NCBI RefSeq assembly: GCF_900538275.1
Contig: NZ_LR130778.1
Span: 2,724,001 to 2,788,000, forward strand
Reading direction: 5' to 3'
DNA length: 64,000 nucleotides
DNA from: Petrocella atlantisensis
Lineage (GTDB): Bacteria; Bacillota; Clostridia; Lachnospirales; Vallitaleaceae
Shown: positions 1 through 10,484 of the stretch, in pieces
Layout: each line of letters begins with the position of its first letter
Numbering within the stretch: the stretch's first letter is position 1
The notes under the pieces: generated by a model
Database searches by the model: none
Seen by the model: only the letters and a program-made list of their open reading frames with translations
What the model was told of the DNA's origin: nothing
Translations under genes and position numbers: made by a program

Positions 1-19
1 ACCTAAGGTGAAAAGCTAA
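1..19 (+). CDS. rpsL: 30S ribosomal protein S12, C-terminal tail (partial)
   Basis: Only the last five codons and the stop are in the window: reading from base 2 gives P-K-V-K-S-stop. A basic Pro-Lys tail directly upstream of rpsG-fusA-tuf is what S12 at the head of the str operon would show. The identification therefore rests on operon position more than on sequence. S12 forms part of the decoding centre of the 30S subunit. Confidence 0.55.
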
Positions 20-689
<670 letters not shown>

Positions 690-760
690 AATCTGTTTGA
701 CTTTTTGTCTTAGAACAGATTGTAATTCATTAACAGTTTAGTACCAAAGGAGGAAATACT

Positions 761-2848
761 TTGGCAGGTAGAAATTATCCGTTAAATCGGACCAGAAACA
801 TCGGCATCATGGCACATATTGATGCCGGTAAAACTACCTTGACTGAGCGTATACTATTTTATACAGGCATAAGCCATAAGATCGGTGAAACTCATGAAGG
901 TGCAGCAACAATGGACTGGATGGAGCAAGAGCAAGAAAGAGGTATAACCATTACTTCTGCTGCGACAACATGTTCATGGTTAGATAATAGAATAAACATC
1001 ATAGACACACCAGGTCACGTTGACTTCACTGTTGAAGTTGAACGATCTCTCCGTGTACTAGATAGTGCGGTTGGCGTATTCTGTGCAAAGGGTGGGGTTG
1101 AACCTCAATCTGAAACAGTATGGCGTCAAGCGGACAAATATGAAGTACCTAGAATGGCATTTGTTAACAAGATGGATATTATGGGTGCAGATTTCTTTAA
1201 CGTTGTTAGTATGATCAAAGAACGTCTTGGTGCAAATGCTGTACCGATTCAGTTACCAATCGGTGCTGAAGAAGACTTTGTTGGTTTGGTTGACCTAATG
1301 ACAATGAAAGCCTACATCTATAATGATGATTTAGGTGAAGATATTTCAGAAGTTGATATTCCAGCAGATATGCTGGAAATGGCTACAGAATACCATAACG
1401 AAATGGTAGAGAAAATAGCAGATACCGATGAAGATCTAATGATGATGTACTTAGAAGGCGAAGAGATTTCGACCGATGAACTTAAGACAGCACTTCGTAG
1501 AGCGACCATAGGGGTAAAAATCATACCTGTTTTCTGTGGTTCTGCATATAAGAATAAAGGTGTTCAAAAGCTTTTGGATGCAGTTATAGAATATATGCCA
1601 TCTCCACTTGACGTTCCTGCAATACAAGGTATTGATATGGATACAGAAGAACCGGTTGAAAGACCTGCTTCAGATGAAGCACCTTTTTCAGCATTGGCTT
1701 TTAAGATTATGGCGGATCCATTTGTGGGTAAGCTGGCATTCTTTAGAGTCTATTCCGGTACCATCAATGCTGGCTCCTATGTTCTTAATTCAACAAAGAA
1801 TAAAAAAGAACGTATGGGAAGAATTCTTCAAATGCATGCGAACAAAAGAGAAGAACTTGAAAAAGTATACTCTGGAGATATCGCAGCTGCTGTTGGACTG
1901 AAATTGACAACAACCGGTGATACACTTTGTGATGAAAAACACCCGGTTATTCTTGAGTCAATGGTATTCCCTGAACCGGTTATATCAGTTGCTATTGAGC
2001 CTAAAACTAAGGCCGGACAAGAAAAAATGGGTATTGCACTTGCAAAACTTGCAGAAGAAGATCCAACCTTTAAAACATTTACAAACACTGAGACAGGACA
2101 AACCATCATAGCCGGTATGGGTGAGCTTCATCTTGAGATCATCGTAGACCGTATGCTAAGAGAGTTTAAAGTTGAAGCCAATGTAGGTGCACCACAGGTT
2201 GCGTATAAAGAAACCCTTACTAAAGCCGTTGATGTGGATAAAAAATATGCACGACAATCTGGTGGACGTGGGCAGTACGGACATTGTAAAGTAAGATTTG
2301 AACCAATGGATGTTAACGGCGAAATCACTTATGAATTCGTTAATTCAACAACCGGTGGGTCAATCCCAAGAGAATACGTACCGGCAGTTGATGCAGGTAT
2401 TAGAGATGCAATGCAATCCGGTGTTCTGGCGGGTTATGAAGTTGTTGGTGTTCGTGCAGACTGTTACGACGGTTCTTACCACGATGTCGACTCTTCAGAA
2501 ATGGCATTTAAGATTGCCGGATCGATGGCGTTTAAAGATGCTATGAAAAAAGGTGATTCCGTCTTACTTGAACCCATCATGAAGGTAGACATACTTGTAC
2601 CTGAAGAATATATGGGTGATGTTATTGGTGACATTAACTCAAGACGTGGTAGAATTGAAGGTATGGAGCCGAGAAATGGTGCTCAATCCATACATTGTTA
2701 TGTTGCATTATCTGAGATGTTTGGATATTCAACGGACATTCGTTCCAAATCACAGGGACGTGGAACTTTCTCCATGCAATTTTCACATTACGAACAACTT
2801 CCAAAGAGTATTCAAGAGAAAATACTTTCCGGAAAAGGCCTTGAGTAA
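761..2848 (+). CDS. fusA: Elongation factor G
   Basis: 695 residues, a full-length translocation GTPase that moves tRNA-mRNA through the ribosome and helps recycle it with RRF. The G1 P-loop AHIDAGKT is at residues 18-25, followed by the G3 motif DTPGHVDF and the G4 motif NKMD. Domains II-V follow, including the domain IV stretch GGRGQYGH and a C-terminal domain V. The start is TTG at 761, seven bases after AAAGGAGG; no better start lies nearby. It follows rpsG by 71 bp in the str operon. Confidence 0.98.
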   Translation: MAGRNYPLNRTRNIGIMAHIDAGKTTLTERILFYTGISHKIGETHEGAATMDWMEQEQERGITITSAATTCSWLDNRINIIDTPGHVDFTVEVERSLRVLDSAVGVFCAKGGVEPQSETVWRQADKYEVPRMAFVNKMDIMGADFFNVVSMIKERLGANAVPIQLPIGAEEDFVGLVDLMTMKAYIYNDDLGEDISEVDIPADMLEMATEYHNEMVEKIADTDEDLMMMYLEGEEISTDELKTALRRATIGVKIIPVFCGSAYKNKGVQKLLDAVIEYMPSPLDVPAIQGIDMDTEEPVERPASDEAPFSALAFKIMADPFVGKLAFFRVYSGTINAGSYVLNSTKNKKERMGRILQMHANKREELEKVYSGDIAAAVGLKLTTTGDTLCDEKHPVILESMVFPEPVISVAIEPKTKAGQEKMGIALAKLAEEDPTFKTFTNTETGQTIIAGMGELHLEIIVDRMLREFKVEANVGAPQVAYKETLTKAVDVDKKYARQSGGRGQYGHCKVRFEPMDVNGEITYEFVNSTTGGSIPREYVPAVDAGIRDAMQSGVLAGYEVVGVRADCYDGSYHDVDSSEMAFKIAGSMAFKDAMKKGDSVLLEPIMKVDILVPEEYMGDVIGDINSRRGRIEGMEPRNGAQSIHCYVALSEMFGYSTDIRSKSQGRGTFSMQFSHYEQLPKSIQEKILSGKGLE

Positions 2849-2859
2849 GGAAATAGTCC

Positions 2860-2888
2860 TTGCAATTGGTTGAACAATAAAATATAAT
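2860..2888 (+). promoter_or_regulatory. Putative promoter upstream of tuf
   Basis: TTGCAA at 2860-2865 and TATAAT at 2883-2888 are separated by 17 bp. This is a good sigma-A type promoter in the fusA-tuf gap, 84 bp before the tuf start. It would allow EF-Tu to be made in excess over the rest of the str operon. No terminator separates fusA from tuf, so read-through is also expected. Confidence 0.65.
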
Positions 2889-2971
2889 TCTAATTAGAAA
2901 AAAACAGATAAGTTATGACAAAGGTATTTATAAAATGCCACAGTGTCATTGATTAAAGGAGGAAAAAAGTA

Positions 2972-4165
2972 ATGGGTAAAGCTAAGTATGAAAGAAACAA
3001 ACCGCATGTAAATATTGGAACAATTGGTCACGTTGACCATGGTAAAACAACTTTAACAGCAGCTATCACTAAAGTACTATTTGATAGACTGGGTACTGGA
3101 TCAATCGTTGATTTCGATAACATTGATAAAGCACCAGAGGAAAGAGAAAGAGGGATCACAATCTCTACAGCACACGTTGAGTATGAGACAGAAAATCGTC
3201 ACTACGCTCACGTTGACTGCCCAGGTCACGCCGACTACGTTAAGAACATGATCACTGGAGCAGCTCAAATGGACGGTTCTATCCTTGTTGTTGCTGCAAC
3301 TGACGGACCAATGGCTCAAACTAGAGAGCATATTCTATTAACACGTCAAGTTGGTGGTACACATATCGTTGTATTCATGAACAAATGTGACATGGTTGAT
3401 GATGAAGAATTATTAGAATTGGTTGAAATGGAAATCAGAGAATTGTTATCTGATTATGGATTCCCTGGAGATGATCTTCCAGTTATCCAAGGTTCAGCAC
3501 TTAAAGCACTAGAAGATACAAGCAGCAAATGGGGCGATATCGTACTTGAATTAATGCAAGCTTGTGATGATTATATTCCGGAGCCAATTCGTCAAACAGA
3601 TAAGCCATTCTTGATGCCAATCGAGGACGTTTTCTCAATCACAGGTCGTGGTACTGTTGCGACTGGTAAAGTTGACCGTGGTGTTTTACACGTTCAAGAC
3701 AATGTTGAAATCGTTGGTCTTAAAGAAGAGTCAAGAAAAGTTGTTTGTACAGGCGTAGAGATGTTCCGTAAGCTTCTTGATGAAGCTCAAGCGGGTGACA
3801 ACATTGGCGCATTACTTCGTGGTGTACAAAGAGAAGAGATTGAACGTGGACAAGTACTTGCAGCACCTGGTTCAATTACACCTCATACAACATTCAAAGC
3901 ACAAGTATATGTACTTAAAAAAGAAGAAGGTGGACGTCATACACCATTTTTTGGTAACTACAGACCACAATTCTACTTCACAACGACTGACGTAACTGGT
4001 GTCATCAATTTACCAGAAGGTGTAGAAATGTGTATGCCTGGCGACAACATCGAGATGGACGTTGAATTAATCGCGCCAATCGCGATGGAAGTTGGTCAAA
4101 AGTTCTCAATCCGTGAGGGTGGAAGAACAGTTGGTTCAGGATCTGTTACTGTAATCAGCAAATAA
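2972..4165 (+). CDS. tuf: Elongation factor Tu
   Basis: 397 residues, full length. EF-Tu carries aminoacyl-tRNA to the ribosomal A site in its GTP form. The P-loop GHVDHGKTT is at residues 19-27, the switch-II motif DCPGHADY near 81, and the NKCD guanine-specificity motif near 136. Domains 2 and 3 are complete. The ATG follows AAAGGAGG closely. The tuf terminator is now about 1.7 kb downstream (5881-5917) because an ISL3 element sits between the stop codon and the hairpin. Confidence 0.99.
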   Translation: MGKAKYERNKPHVNIGTIGHVDHGKTTLTAAITKVLFDRLGTGSIVDFDNIDKAPEERERGITISTAHVEYETENRHYAHVDCPGHADYVKNMITGAAQMDGSILVVAATDGPMAQTREHILLTRQVGGTHIVVFMNKCDMVDDEELLELVEMEIRELLSDYGFPGDDLPVIQGSALKALEDTSSKWGDIVLELMQACDDYIPEPIRQTDKPFLMPIEDVFSITGRGTVATGKVDRGVLHVQDNVEIVGLKEESRKVVCTGVEMFRKLLDEAQAGDNIGALLRGVQREEIERGQVLAAPGSITPHTTFKAQVYVLKKEEGGRHTPFFGNYRPQFYFTTTDVTGVINLPEGVEMCMPGDNIEMDVELIAPIAMEVGQKFSIREGGRTVGSGSVTVISK

Positions 4166-4328
4166 TAAATAATAGAGTTTAATCAGGCTCTTTGTCAAAT
4201 CTTGGGGTAATCCCTATATTGATGAGTCAACCAAGTCTCTAAGTGAAAAAAAGCTTAGGGACTTTTTTAGATGAAGTTAGATGTTCTTTTACAACCCTAA
4301 TACAAGCTGGGGATAGAATGAAAGGGGT

Positions 4329-4512
4329 TTTAATGGTGGGTCCCATGAAAACCCTTCCACAGTGTGTATGACTACGGCCTCCGGTTGGTGCGTCCTGCAC
4401 CAAAAGTCGGCGGTCTGCATCCATGCAGACTTGCAAATTTCATAAGAAAGTTTTCACTTAGCATCATGTCTTGAAGACTGACATGATGCATGAAGTTACT
4501 TTCTTATGAGCC
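4329..4512 (+). other. Hairpin-rich non-coding segment inside the ISL3 element
   Basis: This stretch lies between the left terminal repeat and the 3' end of the transposase and has no credible gene. It contains GGTGC/GCACC (4387-4401) enclosed by CCGGTT/AGTCGG, then GTCTGCAT with its complement (4413-4430), a CATCATGTC/GACATGATG hairpin (about 4463-4489) and an outer CATAAGAAAGT/ACTTTCTTATG stem. Copy 2 carries it at about 39612-39792. A diverged relative at 32757-32860 keeps the stems, including a swapped T-A to A-T pair. This suggests a folded RNA rather than random sequence; its function is unknown. Confidence 0.45.
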
Positions 4513-4578
4513 TAGTCACACACACTGCTTCCAGGAACTTCATGGTCGGTGCTAACTAACATGGTATTATTGGTACCT

Positions 4579-5750
4579 TTAACTCATCATGTGGAGTATA
4601 CGATTTTTAAACCTATTGAAATTACGCATACCATATGCATTTCTTTTAAGAACCTTAATCTTATTGTTAACGCCTTCTGTATAGCCATTCGTATAAGGAC
4701 AAGTAAAGGAGTTAAGAATATACTTTTGCCAGTTTATGATGGTATTCATACACGTTATAAACTCGGGTTCATTCTGTGTTGCTACAAAAACGTACCATTC
4801 TTTAAGGCGTTTTAATGCTGTATCCTTATCTGGAGCATCTACAAAGTCATAGAACTTTTCCTTAAGAAGATAAGCTGTCCTAAGCCTTGAGGATGTATCA
4901 AGCATGACGCTTACTTGGTCGACTTGCTCATCTGTTAAAAATCGACGTCTTTTTAATAGTAGGTGTCGGCTTCTTTTGAAGTATTTCCTTCTCGTCTTGT
5001 AAAATTTTTCTGCTCTTGTTTTCTAACCCGATCAAAGGCCCATGTTATCTGTCTAATCCAATGATACTTGTCTATGACGATTGTTGCATTCTTAAAATAG
5101 GTTTCAGCAATATCGCGATAAGGCTGCCACATATCCATAACAAAATAAGCTACTTTATCACGGTTCTTAAAGCGTCTGAAGTAGTCAGAAAGGATATGAT
5201 GTTCGCGACCAGGCAAAATATCTAAGACCTTTTTATTAACCGGATCAGTAAGAATACCTTGATATTTGCGTCCCGCATTACCCTTAAATTCATCAATAGA
5301 CAGCACTCTGGGTAAAGAGGTATTGGTATAGTCGATAAATTTAAAGAGTCTAAAAATAGTGGTTATAGAAAGATTACAATGTTTAGCAATATCGGTCATG
5401 GAATGTGTAGAACGCATTCTATCAATGACATACTGGACTAAACGCGTAGACATTCTAAAATAGCGAGGAAGAAAAGTATTCTTCTCATAAAACCGCTTAT
5501 TACAATGATTACAAGTATAACGACGCTTACGATAATGAAACAAAGTATTGAGGCCAAAAGCAGGAGCATCTTTAAACACTTGAAACCTGTAATCATGTAC
5601 TTTATCGGTCTTTTGATGACAATGGGGGCAATGATGAGTTCTTCTGGGTAATTCACAATAGATGTGTAATGCATCAGGGTCATTTTCGATTTTAGTTACG
5701 ATTATGTCTTTTAATCCTAACAGTTTTTCGATATAATGGTTATTGAGCAT
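4579..5750 (-). pseudogene. ISL3-family transposase, frameshifted
   Basis: The product is a DDE transposase split into two main open frames. The N-terminal 265-residue part (4953-5750) carries the zinc ribbon CPHC (41-44) and CNHC (80-83), a helix-turn-helix region, the first Asp in LSIDEFKG (D153) and the second in VMDMWQPY (D206). The C-terminal part (4579-4905) holds the Glu in YTEGVNNKIK. The frames are broken by a shift near an A5T4 run at about 5001-5009 and by one extra T in a run near 4949-4953. Copy 2 shares the first shift but not the second. It may be intact in the living cell if these are sequencing errors. Confidence 0.85.
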
Positions 5751-5880
5751 AAGCTTTACCTCCTTGTTGTTTGGTTGTGGTGACTTTATTTTACAAGGGA
5801 TTTAGTTTATGCTCAACTTTTTGTAAAATAAATGTTGAGGTGAATATCTCACCCCAACATTTATTATAGAACCTTTAATC

Positions 5881-5917
5881 ACAGGGTTACCCGTTAACGG
5901 GTAGCCCTGTTTTTTTT
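5881..5917 (+). terminator. tuf intrinsic terminator (upstream copy)
   Basis: A strong stem ACAGGGTTACCCG with its near-complement CGGGTAGCCCTGT around a TTAA loop is followed by eight T residues. It is the natural end of the str operon, displaced from tuf by the ISL3 insertion. Its first base overlaps the ISL3 8-bp duplication. Confidence 0.92.
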
Positions 5918-5986
5918 CATAAAAACCCTGCTTCCAAGAACTTCATAATTGATAGTATCTTATATAGAAAAAAATGTAGAAAAAGC

Positions 5987-6015
5987 TTGCATTAGATAAA
6001 ACCATAAGTTATAAT
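5987..6015 (+). promoter_or_regulatory. S10-operon promoter, duplicated upstream copy
   Basis: TTGCAT (5987-5992), 17-bp spacer, TATAAT (6010-6015). The IS1634-like element begins at the very next base. This copy now points into the element, against its leftward transposase gene, and probably no longer serves rpsJ. Confidence 0.75.
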
Positions 6016-7984
6016 CCTGTCTTTGACAGTTGTGAAACAGAAAAAGCTTGAAATCCCTTATAAATAGGGGCTTCAAGCTTTTTATATGTCATTAATTTTT
6101 GCGTACTTTTTTTTACTTTTTAGTCTTTTGTATATATTTTTCATTTCTTTGTCGCTGACAATCTGATAGTCTGTTCTAAATCCATAGGTATCATGTAGTG
6201 CATCTGTAAAATCAGTACGTGTATAGGTCGGAATAAAACCCTGTCCAGGAACGCAATAGAAGTTCATATCCTTTAACTGGCCGACGATTTCGTTCGTTGT
6301 AAACTGGTTGTCTAGGTCTTTCTCCAGATATCTATATAAAACAAGTGCTAGAAAACAGGTTGTAAAATGCGCTTTTATACGGTCGTCTCTTTGAAGATAA
6401 ACAGGTCTTGCTTTAAACTCGCTCTTCATAATTCTAAAACATTCTTCAACTTCCCAACGTCGGTGGTTAATTCTAGCTATTTCAGAAGCATCTTCGTCAA
6501 GGTTAGTACATACTGCATAGAAGCCGTCATAGATACTTTCCTCAGCAACAGTATTTGAATTAAGATGGTAAAGTGTCTCTTCTGCAACTTCACCATCACT
6601 TGTAACATTGGTGGAAGCGATAAATCGTTTATAATCATTTTGTCTTTTCTTACCTATACTTTTTGGGTTAGTGCTAATGAGTTTTGTGGCACGTTCAAGT
6701 TGTTTGTTTCTGATCTGACGTTGATAATAACGGTATTTAAGAGAAAAGGTGACAATCAGTTTTTGCTCAAGATCATTCTCTTTAATCCATCTCTCTTTAT
6801 AAAAGGTCATATTCTTATATTGCTCACAAAGACTTTCATTTTCATCAAACAGGTTTAAATCAAAGGTTTCTTTGGAATCATTGTGCCTCCATCCAGTTGG
6901 TTCTAAAGCCCACTCTTTTAAAAACTGCTTAAGTTTTTTGATGGATTGAGTTGTAATAAAAGAACGTCCATTTATATTATTAAACTTCCTATTTGCATTT
7001 GAAGATAAGCCGGCATCAGTACATACAACAAACTTGGATAGTTTGAAGTCTTCGATAATTTGCTTTTCTAAAGGCTTTAGAGTCACCTGCTCATTGGTAT
7101 TGCCACTGTGAATGTTAAAAGCGAGAGGAATACCATCTCCATCCATAAACAAGCCCATTTCTACAATAGGGTTAGGACGGTTTTCTTTGGAGGGTCCATA
7201 TTGTTTAAGGCCATCTTCTTGTTCAATCTCAAAAAAGTAGTTGGTACAGTCATAATAAAGAATTCGATCATTACGTTTAGAAACTGCTAGACTGTTTTTG
7301 TAAAGCTGTGATTGTATGAAATCGGATTCCTTAGCGATAACTTCTAAAGACCTGTAAATGTTCTGTAATTCAAAGTTTGGCTGTTCGAGAAGACGTTTAG
7401 AAGATTCAAAGGTGCAAAGCTTGGAAGAAGGAAAAAGAATTCTTCCGTAAATCAAACGAGAGAGAATACCGTTAAGGTCATAGGTGAACTTGTGCCTTGA
7501 AGAAATATCGTTACAAATCTTATGAAGCCCTAACTGGTAATAAATCTGTTGAAGAAAAAGATAGCCACCGTTGTAGGAACGTTGAATCTCTTTATCAATA
7601 AGCGTGGATTGCCTAAGCTTGATAATAACCTCACGTTTTTGTTCTTTTCTTGGCGATTAAGATCTTCGATATACTTTTTGGCCCACTCTATGGGATTAGC
7701 ACCATTTAGCTTTTTTTCTAAATCAGAATATCTGCCAAGTTTTTCGACGGTTCTAGTTTTTTGTTTTCCATCAACATAAATAGTTTCTATGACATATAAT
7801 AATTGAACATTTTTAGAATTTACAACTTTCAGCCTCATAACAACACCTCCTAATACCCTATATTATATCATAGAACGTAGTAGAACGTAAATGAAAAGAG
7901 TAGAATTTGACAAAAAAATAAGCCTAAATAGGCTTGTTATAAGGTTTTCGCTGTTTTAGTTACTTCGGCAAGTGTCAAAGACCC
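6016..7984 (-). mobile_element. IS1634-family insertion sequence, copy 1
   Basis: The 1969-bp element has short terminal inverted repeats that share the core GTCTTTGACA (left CCTGTCTTTGACAGTTG, right complement GGGTCTTTGACACTTG). It is flanked by a 219/224-bp direct duplication. A bidirectional terminator-like hairpin (6041-6083, AAAAAGCTTGAA with TTCAAGCTTTTT) ends the leftward transposase gene. Another short hairpin AAGCCTA/TAGGCTT lies near the right end at about 7920-7935. The family is assigned from the transposase type and the unusually long duplication. It inserted after ISL3 copy 1, because its duplication includes part of that element. Confidence 0.9.
6082..7838 (-). pseudogene. IS1634-family (IS4 superfamily) transposase, one frameshift
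   Basis: The gene would encode about 585 residues if read through. The N-terminal part (7530-7838) starts MRLKVVNSKNVQLLY and has the family feature YVDGKQKTRTVEKLGR. A frame break lies near 7643, where a T4 run replaces the T5 run of copy 2. The long second part (6082-7455, 457 residues) carries the catalytic Asp in YYDCTNYF (D69 of that part), the second in CTDAGLSS (D147) and the C-terminal RRWEVEECFRIMKSEF motif of IS4-type DDE enzymes. Copy 2 is continuous at this break, so the original reading can be rebuilt. Confidence 0.85.
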
Positions 7985-8073
7985 GGGATTTAGTTTATGC
8001 TCAACTTTTTTTGTAAAAAAATAAATGTTGAGGTGAATATCTCACCCCAACATTTATTATAGAACCTTTAATC

Positions 8074-8110
8074 ACAGGGTTACCCGTTAACGGGTAGCCC
8101 TGTTTTTTTT
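8074..8110 (+). terminator. Second copy of the tuf terminator
   Basis: This is the same hairpin and T8 tract as at 5881-5917, created by the target duplication. It now insulates the S10 operon from transcription leaving the IS1634-like element. Confidence 0.9.
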
Positions 8111-8179
8111 CATAAAAACCCTGCTTCCAAGAACTTCATAATTGATAGTATCTTATATAGAAAAAAATGTAGAAAAAGC

Positions 8180-8208
8180 TTGCATTAGATAAAACCATAA
8201 GTTATAAT
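8180..8208 (+). promoter_or_regulatory. S10-operon promoter (functional copy)
   Basis: TTGCAT (8180-8185), 17-bp spacer, TATAAT (8203-8208), followed by a leader of about 220 nt before rpsJ. It is the only strong promoter seen ahead of the S10 gene series, and it was regenerated by the duplication that came with the IS1634-like insertion. Confidence 0.8.
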
Positions 8209-8435
8209 ATAAAGGCTGTGACAATAAAAGCAATGAAGTTAGAGGTTGCCGTTCATAACAACGGGTAATTCTAATGGAGCGAATGTCATGTTCAAGAAAC
8301 TGACGACAAGATCACTGTACGAATAAGATGCCATCAATTAAGTTTGATGAAGGACGTGTGAATGAATGACACGCCAGGCAAGATGTACAGTCACCACTTG
8401 TCGTACTCAAGTACGAAAAGGAGGCGACTTTTTTT
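8209..8435 (+). promoter_or_regulatory. Structured 5' leader of the S10 operon
   Basis: A leader of about 220 nt with no gene. Visible pairings are ACTGTAC with GTACAGT (about 8314-8320 and 8384-8390), GACGTGT with ACACGCC around 8353-8375, and a perfect TCGTACT/AGTACGA hairpin at 8401-8416. The last ends one base before the rpsJ Shine-Dalgarno AAAGGAGG. S10 operons of other bacteria are often controlled by r-protein binding to their leaders. A similar role here is inference; the ligand is unknown. Confidence 0.45.
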
Positions 8436-8747
8436 ATGGCAACTCAAAAAATGAGAATTAGCTTGAAAGCGTATGATCATCAATTAATCGATCAATCATC
8501 AGAGAAGATCATCGAAACTGCAAAGAAAACAGGAGCGAAAGTGAGCGGACCTATCCCACTTCCTACTAAAAAGGAAATCATTACGATCCTAAGAGCCGTA
8601 CACAAGTACAAAGACTCTAGAGAGCAGTTCGAACAAAGAACACACAAAAGATTAATTGACATATTAATGCCAACAGCTAAAACGGTAGATGCACTTATGC
8701 GTCTAGAACTACCTGCTGGGGTAGACATTAAAGTAGATGTAAAATAA
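8436..8747 (+). CDS. rpsJ: 30S ribosomal protein S10
   Basis: 103 residues, the standard uS10 length. The family segments [10 protein letters not shown] and [20 protein letters not shown] are present. S10 binds the 30S head and also serves as NusE in antitermination complexes. It is the first gene of the S10 operon, with AAAGGAGG upstream of the ATG and a T7 run in between. Confidence 0.98.
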   Translation: MATQKMRISLKAYDHQLIDQSSEKIIETAKKTGAKVSGPIPLPTKKEIITILRAVHKYKDSREQFEQRTHKRLIDILMPTAKTVDALMRLELPAGVDIKVDVK

Positions 8748-8845
8748 TATCCACATTAGAGGTTTATATAGAAGGTAATGCTTTATATAACCGTCTAGGA
8801 TGATTACGTCAATGTAATCCGCTGTAGATCAATAGGAGGTGCAAT

Positions 8846-9475
8846 ATGCAAAAAGCAATTATTGCGAGAAAAGTAGGCATGACACAAATCTTCATGGAAG
8901 ATGGCGCATTGGTTCCTGTAACCGTATTACAAGCCGGTCCATGTACAGTTGTTCAAGTAAAAACCGTAGACAACGATGGCTATAGTGCTGTTCAAATCGG
9001 TTTTGAAGACAAAAAAGAAAAACACACAACACAACCTTTACAAGGTCATTTCCAAAAAGCCGGTGTTACTGCTAAGAGAGTACTAAAAGAATTCAGACTT
9101 GAAAATGCAGAAACATTTGAAGCTGGTCAAGAAATCACAGCTGATATTTTCGCAGTTGGCGACATGATTGATGTAAGTGGTACAAGTAAAGGTAAAGGGT
9201 TCCAAGGTAACATCAAGCGTCACGGACAAACAAGAGGCCCCATGGCTCACGGTTCTAAGTACCATAGAAGACCTGGTTCAATGGGACAAGCATCATCACC
9301 TTCAAAAGTATTCAAAGGTAAGAACTTACCTGGACATATGGGTGCTGTAAAAGTGACGATTCAAAATCTTGAAGTTGTAAGAGTGGACGCAGAACAAAAC
9401 TTGATTTTAGTTAAAGGTGCTGTACCTGGACCTAAAAAATCTATCTTAACAATTAGAGACGCAGTTAAGGCGTAG
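8846..9475 (+). CDS. rplC: 50S ribosomal protein L3
   Basis: 209 residues, normal for uL3, one of the first proteins to bind 23S rRNA near the peptidyl-transferase centre. The start [10 protein letters not shown] and the tip region [21 protein letters not shown] are typical. It lies 98 bp after rpsJ, with AGGAGGTG before the ATG. Confidence 0.98.
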   Translation: MQKAIIARKVGMTQIFMEDGALVPVTVLQAGPCTVVQVKTVDNDGYSAVQIGFEDKKEKHTTQPLQGHFQKAGVTAKRVLKEFRLENAETFEAGQEITADIFAVGDMIDVSGTSKGKGFQGNIKRHGQTRGPMAHGSKYHRRPGSMGQASSPSKVFKGKNLPGHMGAVKVTIQNLEVVRVDAEQNLILVKGAVPGPKKSILTIRDAVKA

Positions 9476-9499
9476 TAATTGCAGGAAGGAGGAACGAAA

Positions 9500-10120
9500 A
9501 TGGCAAAAGTATCTGTATACAATATGGATGGTAAACAAGTAGAAGAACTAGAACTAAATGATAGCATTTTTGGAATTGAAATCAAAAACCACTTAATGCA
9601 TATGTCAGTTGTTCAACAACTTGCAAATAAACGCCAAGGAACACAAAGTGCTAAAACCCGTGCAGAAGTACGTGGTGGTGGTAGAAAACCTTGGAGACAA
9701 AAAGGAACGGGTAGAGCTAGAATCGGTTCAATAAGAGCACCACATTGGACAGGTGGTGGTGTGGTTTTTGCACCAAAACCAAGAGATTACTCATTCAAAC
9801 TTAATAAAAAAGAAAAAAGAATAGCCCTTAAATCTGCACTATCAGCAAAAGTTGCTGATGGAAAATTCATCGTTCTTGATGAATTGACACTTGATGGTAT
9901 TAAAACAAAAGATATGATTAAGGTTCTTGATAACTTAAGCGTTAAAAAAGCTTTAATCTGTATCAATGAAAACAACAAAAATGTATTATTATCAGCTAGG
10001 AATATAGCAAATGTAGCAACAGCTCAAACCAATACGATCAATGTGTATGATATTCTAAAATATGACACATTCGTAACGACTAAGGCAGCTGTGGCAACAA
10101 TAGAGGAGGTGTACGCATAA
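9500..10120 (+). CDS. rplD: 50S ribosomal protein L4
   Basis: 206 residues from ATG 9500. An in-frame upstream start at 9479 would translate the Shine-Dalgarno itself (AAGGAGG at 9486-9492), so it was rejected. The extended loop [19 protein letters not shown] that reaches the exit tunnel is present. In some bacteria L4 represses its own operon. The stop codon overlaps the next start (TAATG). Confidence 0.97.
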   Translation: MAKVSVYNMDGKQVEELELNDSIFGIEIKNHLMHMSVVQQLANKRQGTQSAKTRAEVRGGGRKPWRQKGTGRARIGSIRAPHWTGGGVVFAPKPRDYSFKLNKKEKRIALKSALSAKVADGKFIVLDELTLDGIKTKDMIKVLDNLSVKKALICINENNKNVLLSARNIANVATAQTNTINVYDILKYDTFVTTKAAVATIEEVYA

Positions 10121-10419
10121 TGGCAAGCATAAATTACTATGACGTACTACTTAAACCTGTAATCACTGAAAAAAGTATGGATCAAATGGGTGATCGTAAA
10201 TATACATTTTTAGTGCATCCAGAAGCGACTAAGGTTCAAATCAAAGAAGCGGTTGAAAAAATGTTTAAAGGTGCTATCGTTCAAAAAGTCAATACCATGA
10301 ATAAAGACGGTAAGACAAAAAGACGTGGTACAACAAGCGGCAAGACAGCTAAAACAAAAAAAGCGATCGTAACTTTGACAGCAGAGAGTAAAGAGATCGA
10401 CTTCTTCGAAGGAATGTAA
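10120..10419 (+). CDS. rplW: 50S ribosomal protein L23
   Basis: 99 residues, typical of uL23, which sits at the tunnel exit and docks SRP and trigger factor. The start region LKPVITEKS is the family hallmark. Its ATG shares one base with the rplD stop, which suggests translational coupling. GAGGAGGTG precedes it. Confidence 0.97.
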   Translation: MASINYYDVLLKPVITEKSMDQMGDRKYTFLVHPEATKVQIKEAVEKMFKGAIVQKVNTMNKDGKTKRRGTTSGKTAKTKKAIVTLTAESKEIDFFEGM

Positions 10420-10484
10420 AAAACACATTCCGGGGACACACACGGTAGCGTGGTAAGACGCTACAGGAAAGGAGCTAAAAGACA

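Larger units (their letters stand above)
4186..5873 (-). mobile_element. ISL3-family insertion sequence, copy 1
   Basis: The 1688-bp element has imperfect terminal inverted repeats: left GGCTCTTTGTCAAATCTTGG, right (reverse complement) GGTTCTATAATAAATGTTGG. It is flanked by an 8-bp target duplication TTTAATCA at 4178-4185 and 5874-5881. The size, 8-bp duplication and transposase all fit ISL3. The transposase runs leftward. A hairpin near the right end (about 5831-5862) may block outside transcription into it. The element lies between the tuf stop codon and the tuf terminator. Copy 2 (39468-41158) differs only in homopolymer lengths as far as I checked. Confidence 0.95.
5797..6015 (+). repeat. 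Left copy of the long target duplication of IS1634-like copy 1
   Basis: 219 bp starting GGGATTTAG inside the right end of ISL3 copy 1 and ending at the TATAAT of the S10 promoter. It recurs at 7985-8208 on the other side of the IS1634-family element. The two copies differ only in two homopolymers (T5 against T7 and A4 against A7). It contains 77 bp of ISL3 right end, the tuf terminator and one copy of the S10 promoter. Long, variable duplications are known for the IS1634 family. Confidence 0.9.
7985..8208 (+). repeat. Right copy of the long target duplication of IS1634-like copy 1
   Basis: The 224-bp repeat of 5797-6015 starts GGGATTTAG and ends with TATAAT. It carries a solo fragment of the ISL3 right end (7985-8066), a second tuf terminator (8074-8110) and the S10 promoter now used by rpsJ (8180-8208). 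Its T7 and A7 runs match ISL3 copy 2, whereas the left copy has T5 and A4. Confidence 0.9.

Noticed and set aside
6367-7290. Small plus-strand open frames inside the IS1634-like element
   Set aside because: They are antisense to the transposase, recur in copy 2, and lack a start site or family features.
4186-8208. Composite transposon carrying a cargo gene
   Set aside because: The two elements are of different families and nothing but flanking duplications lies between them.
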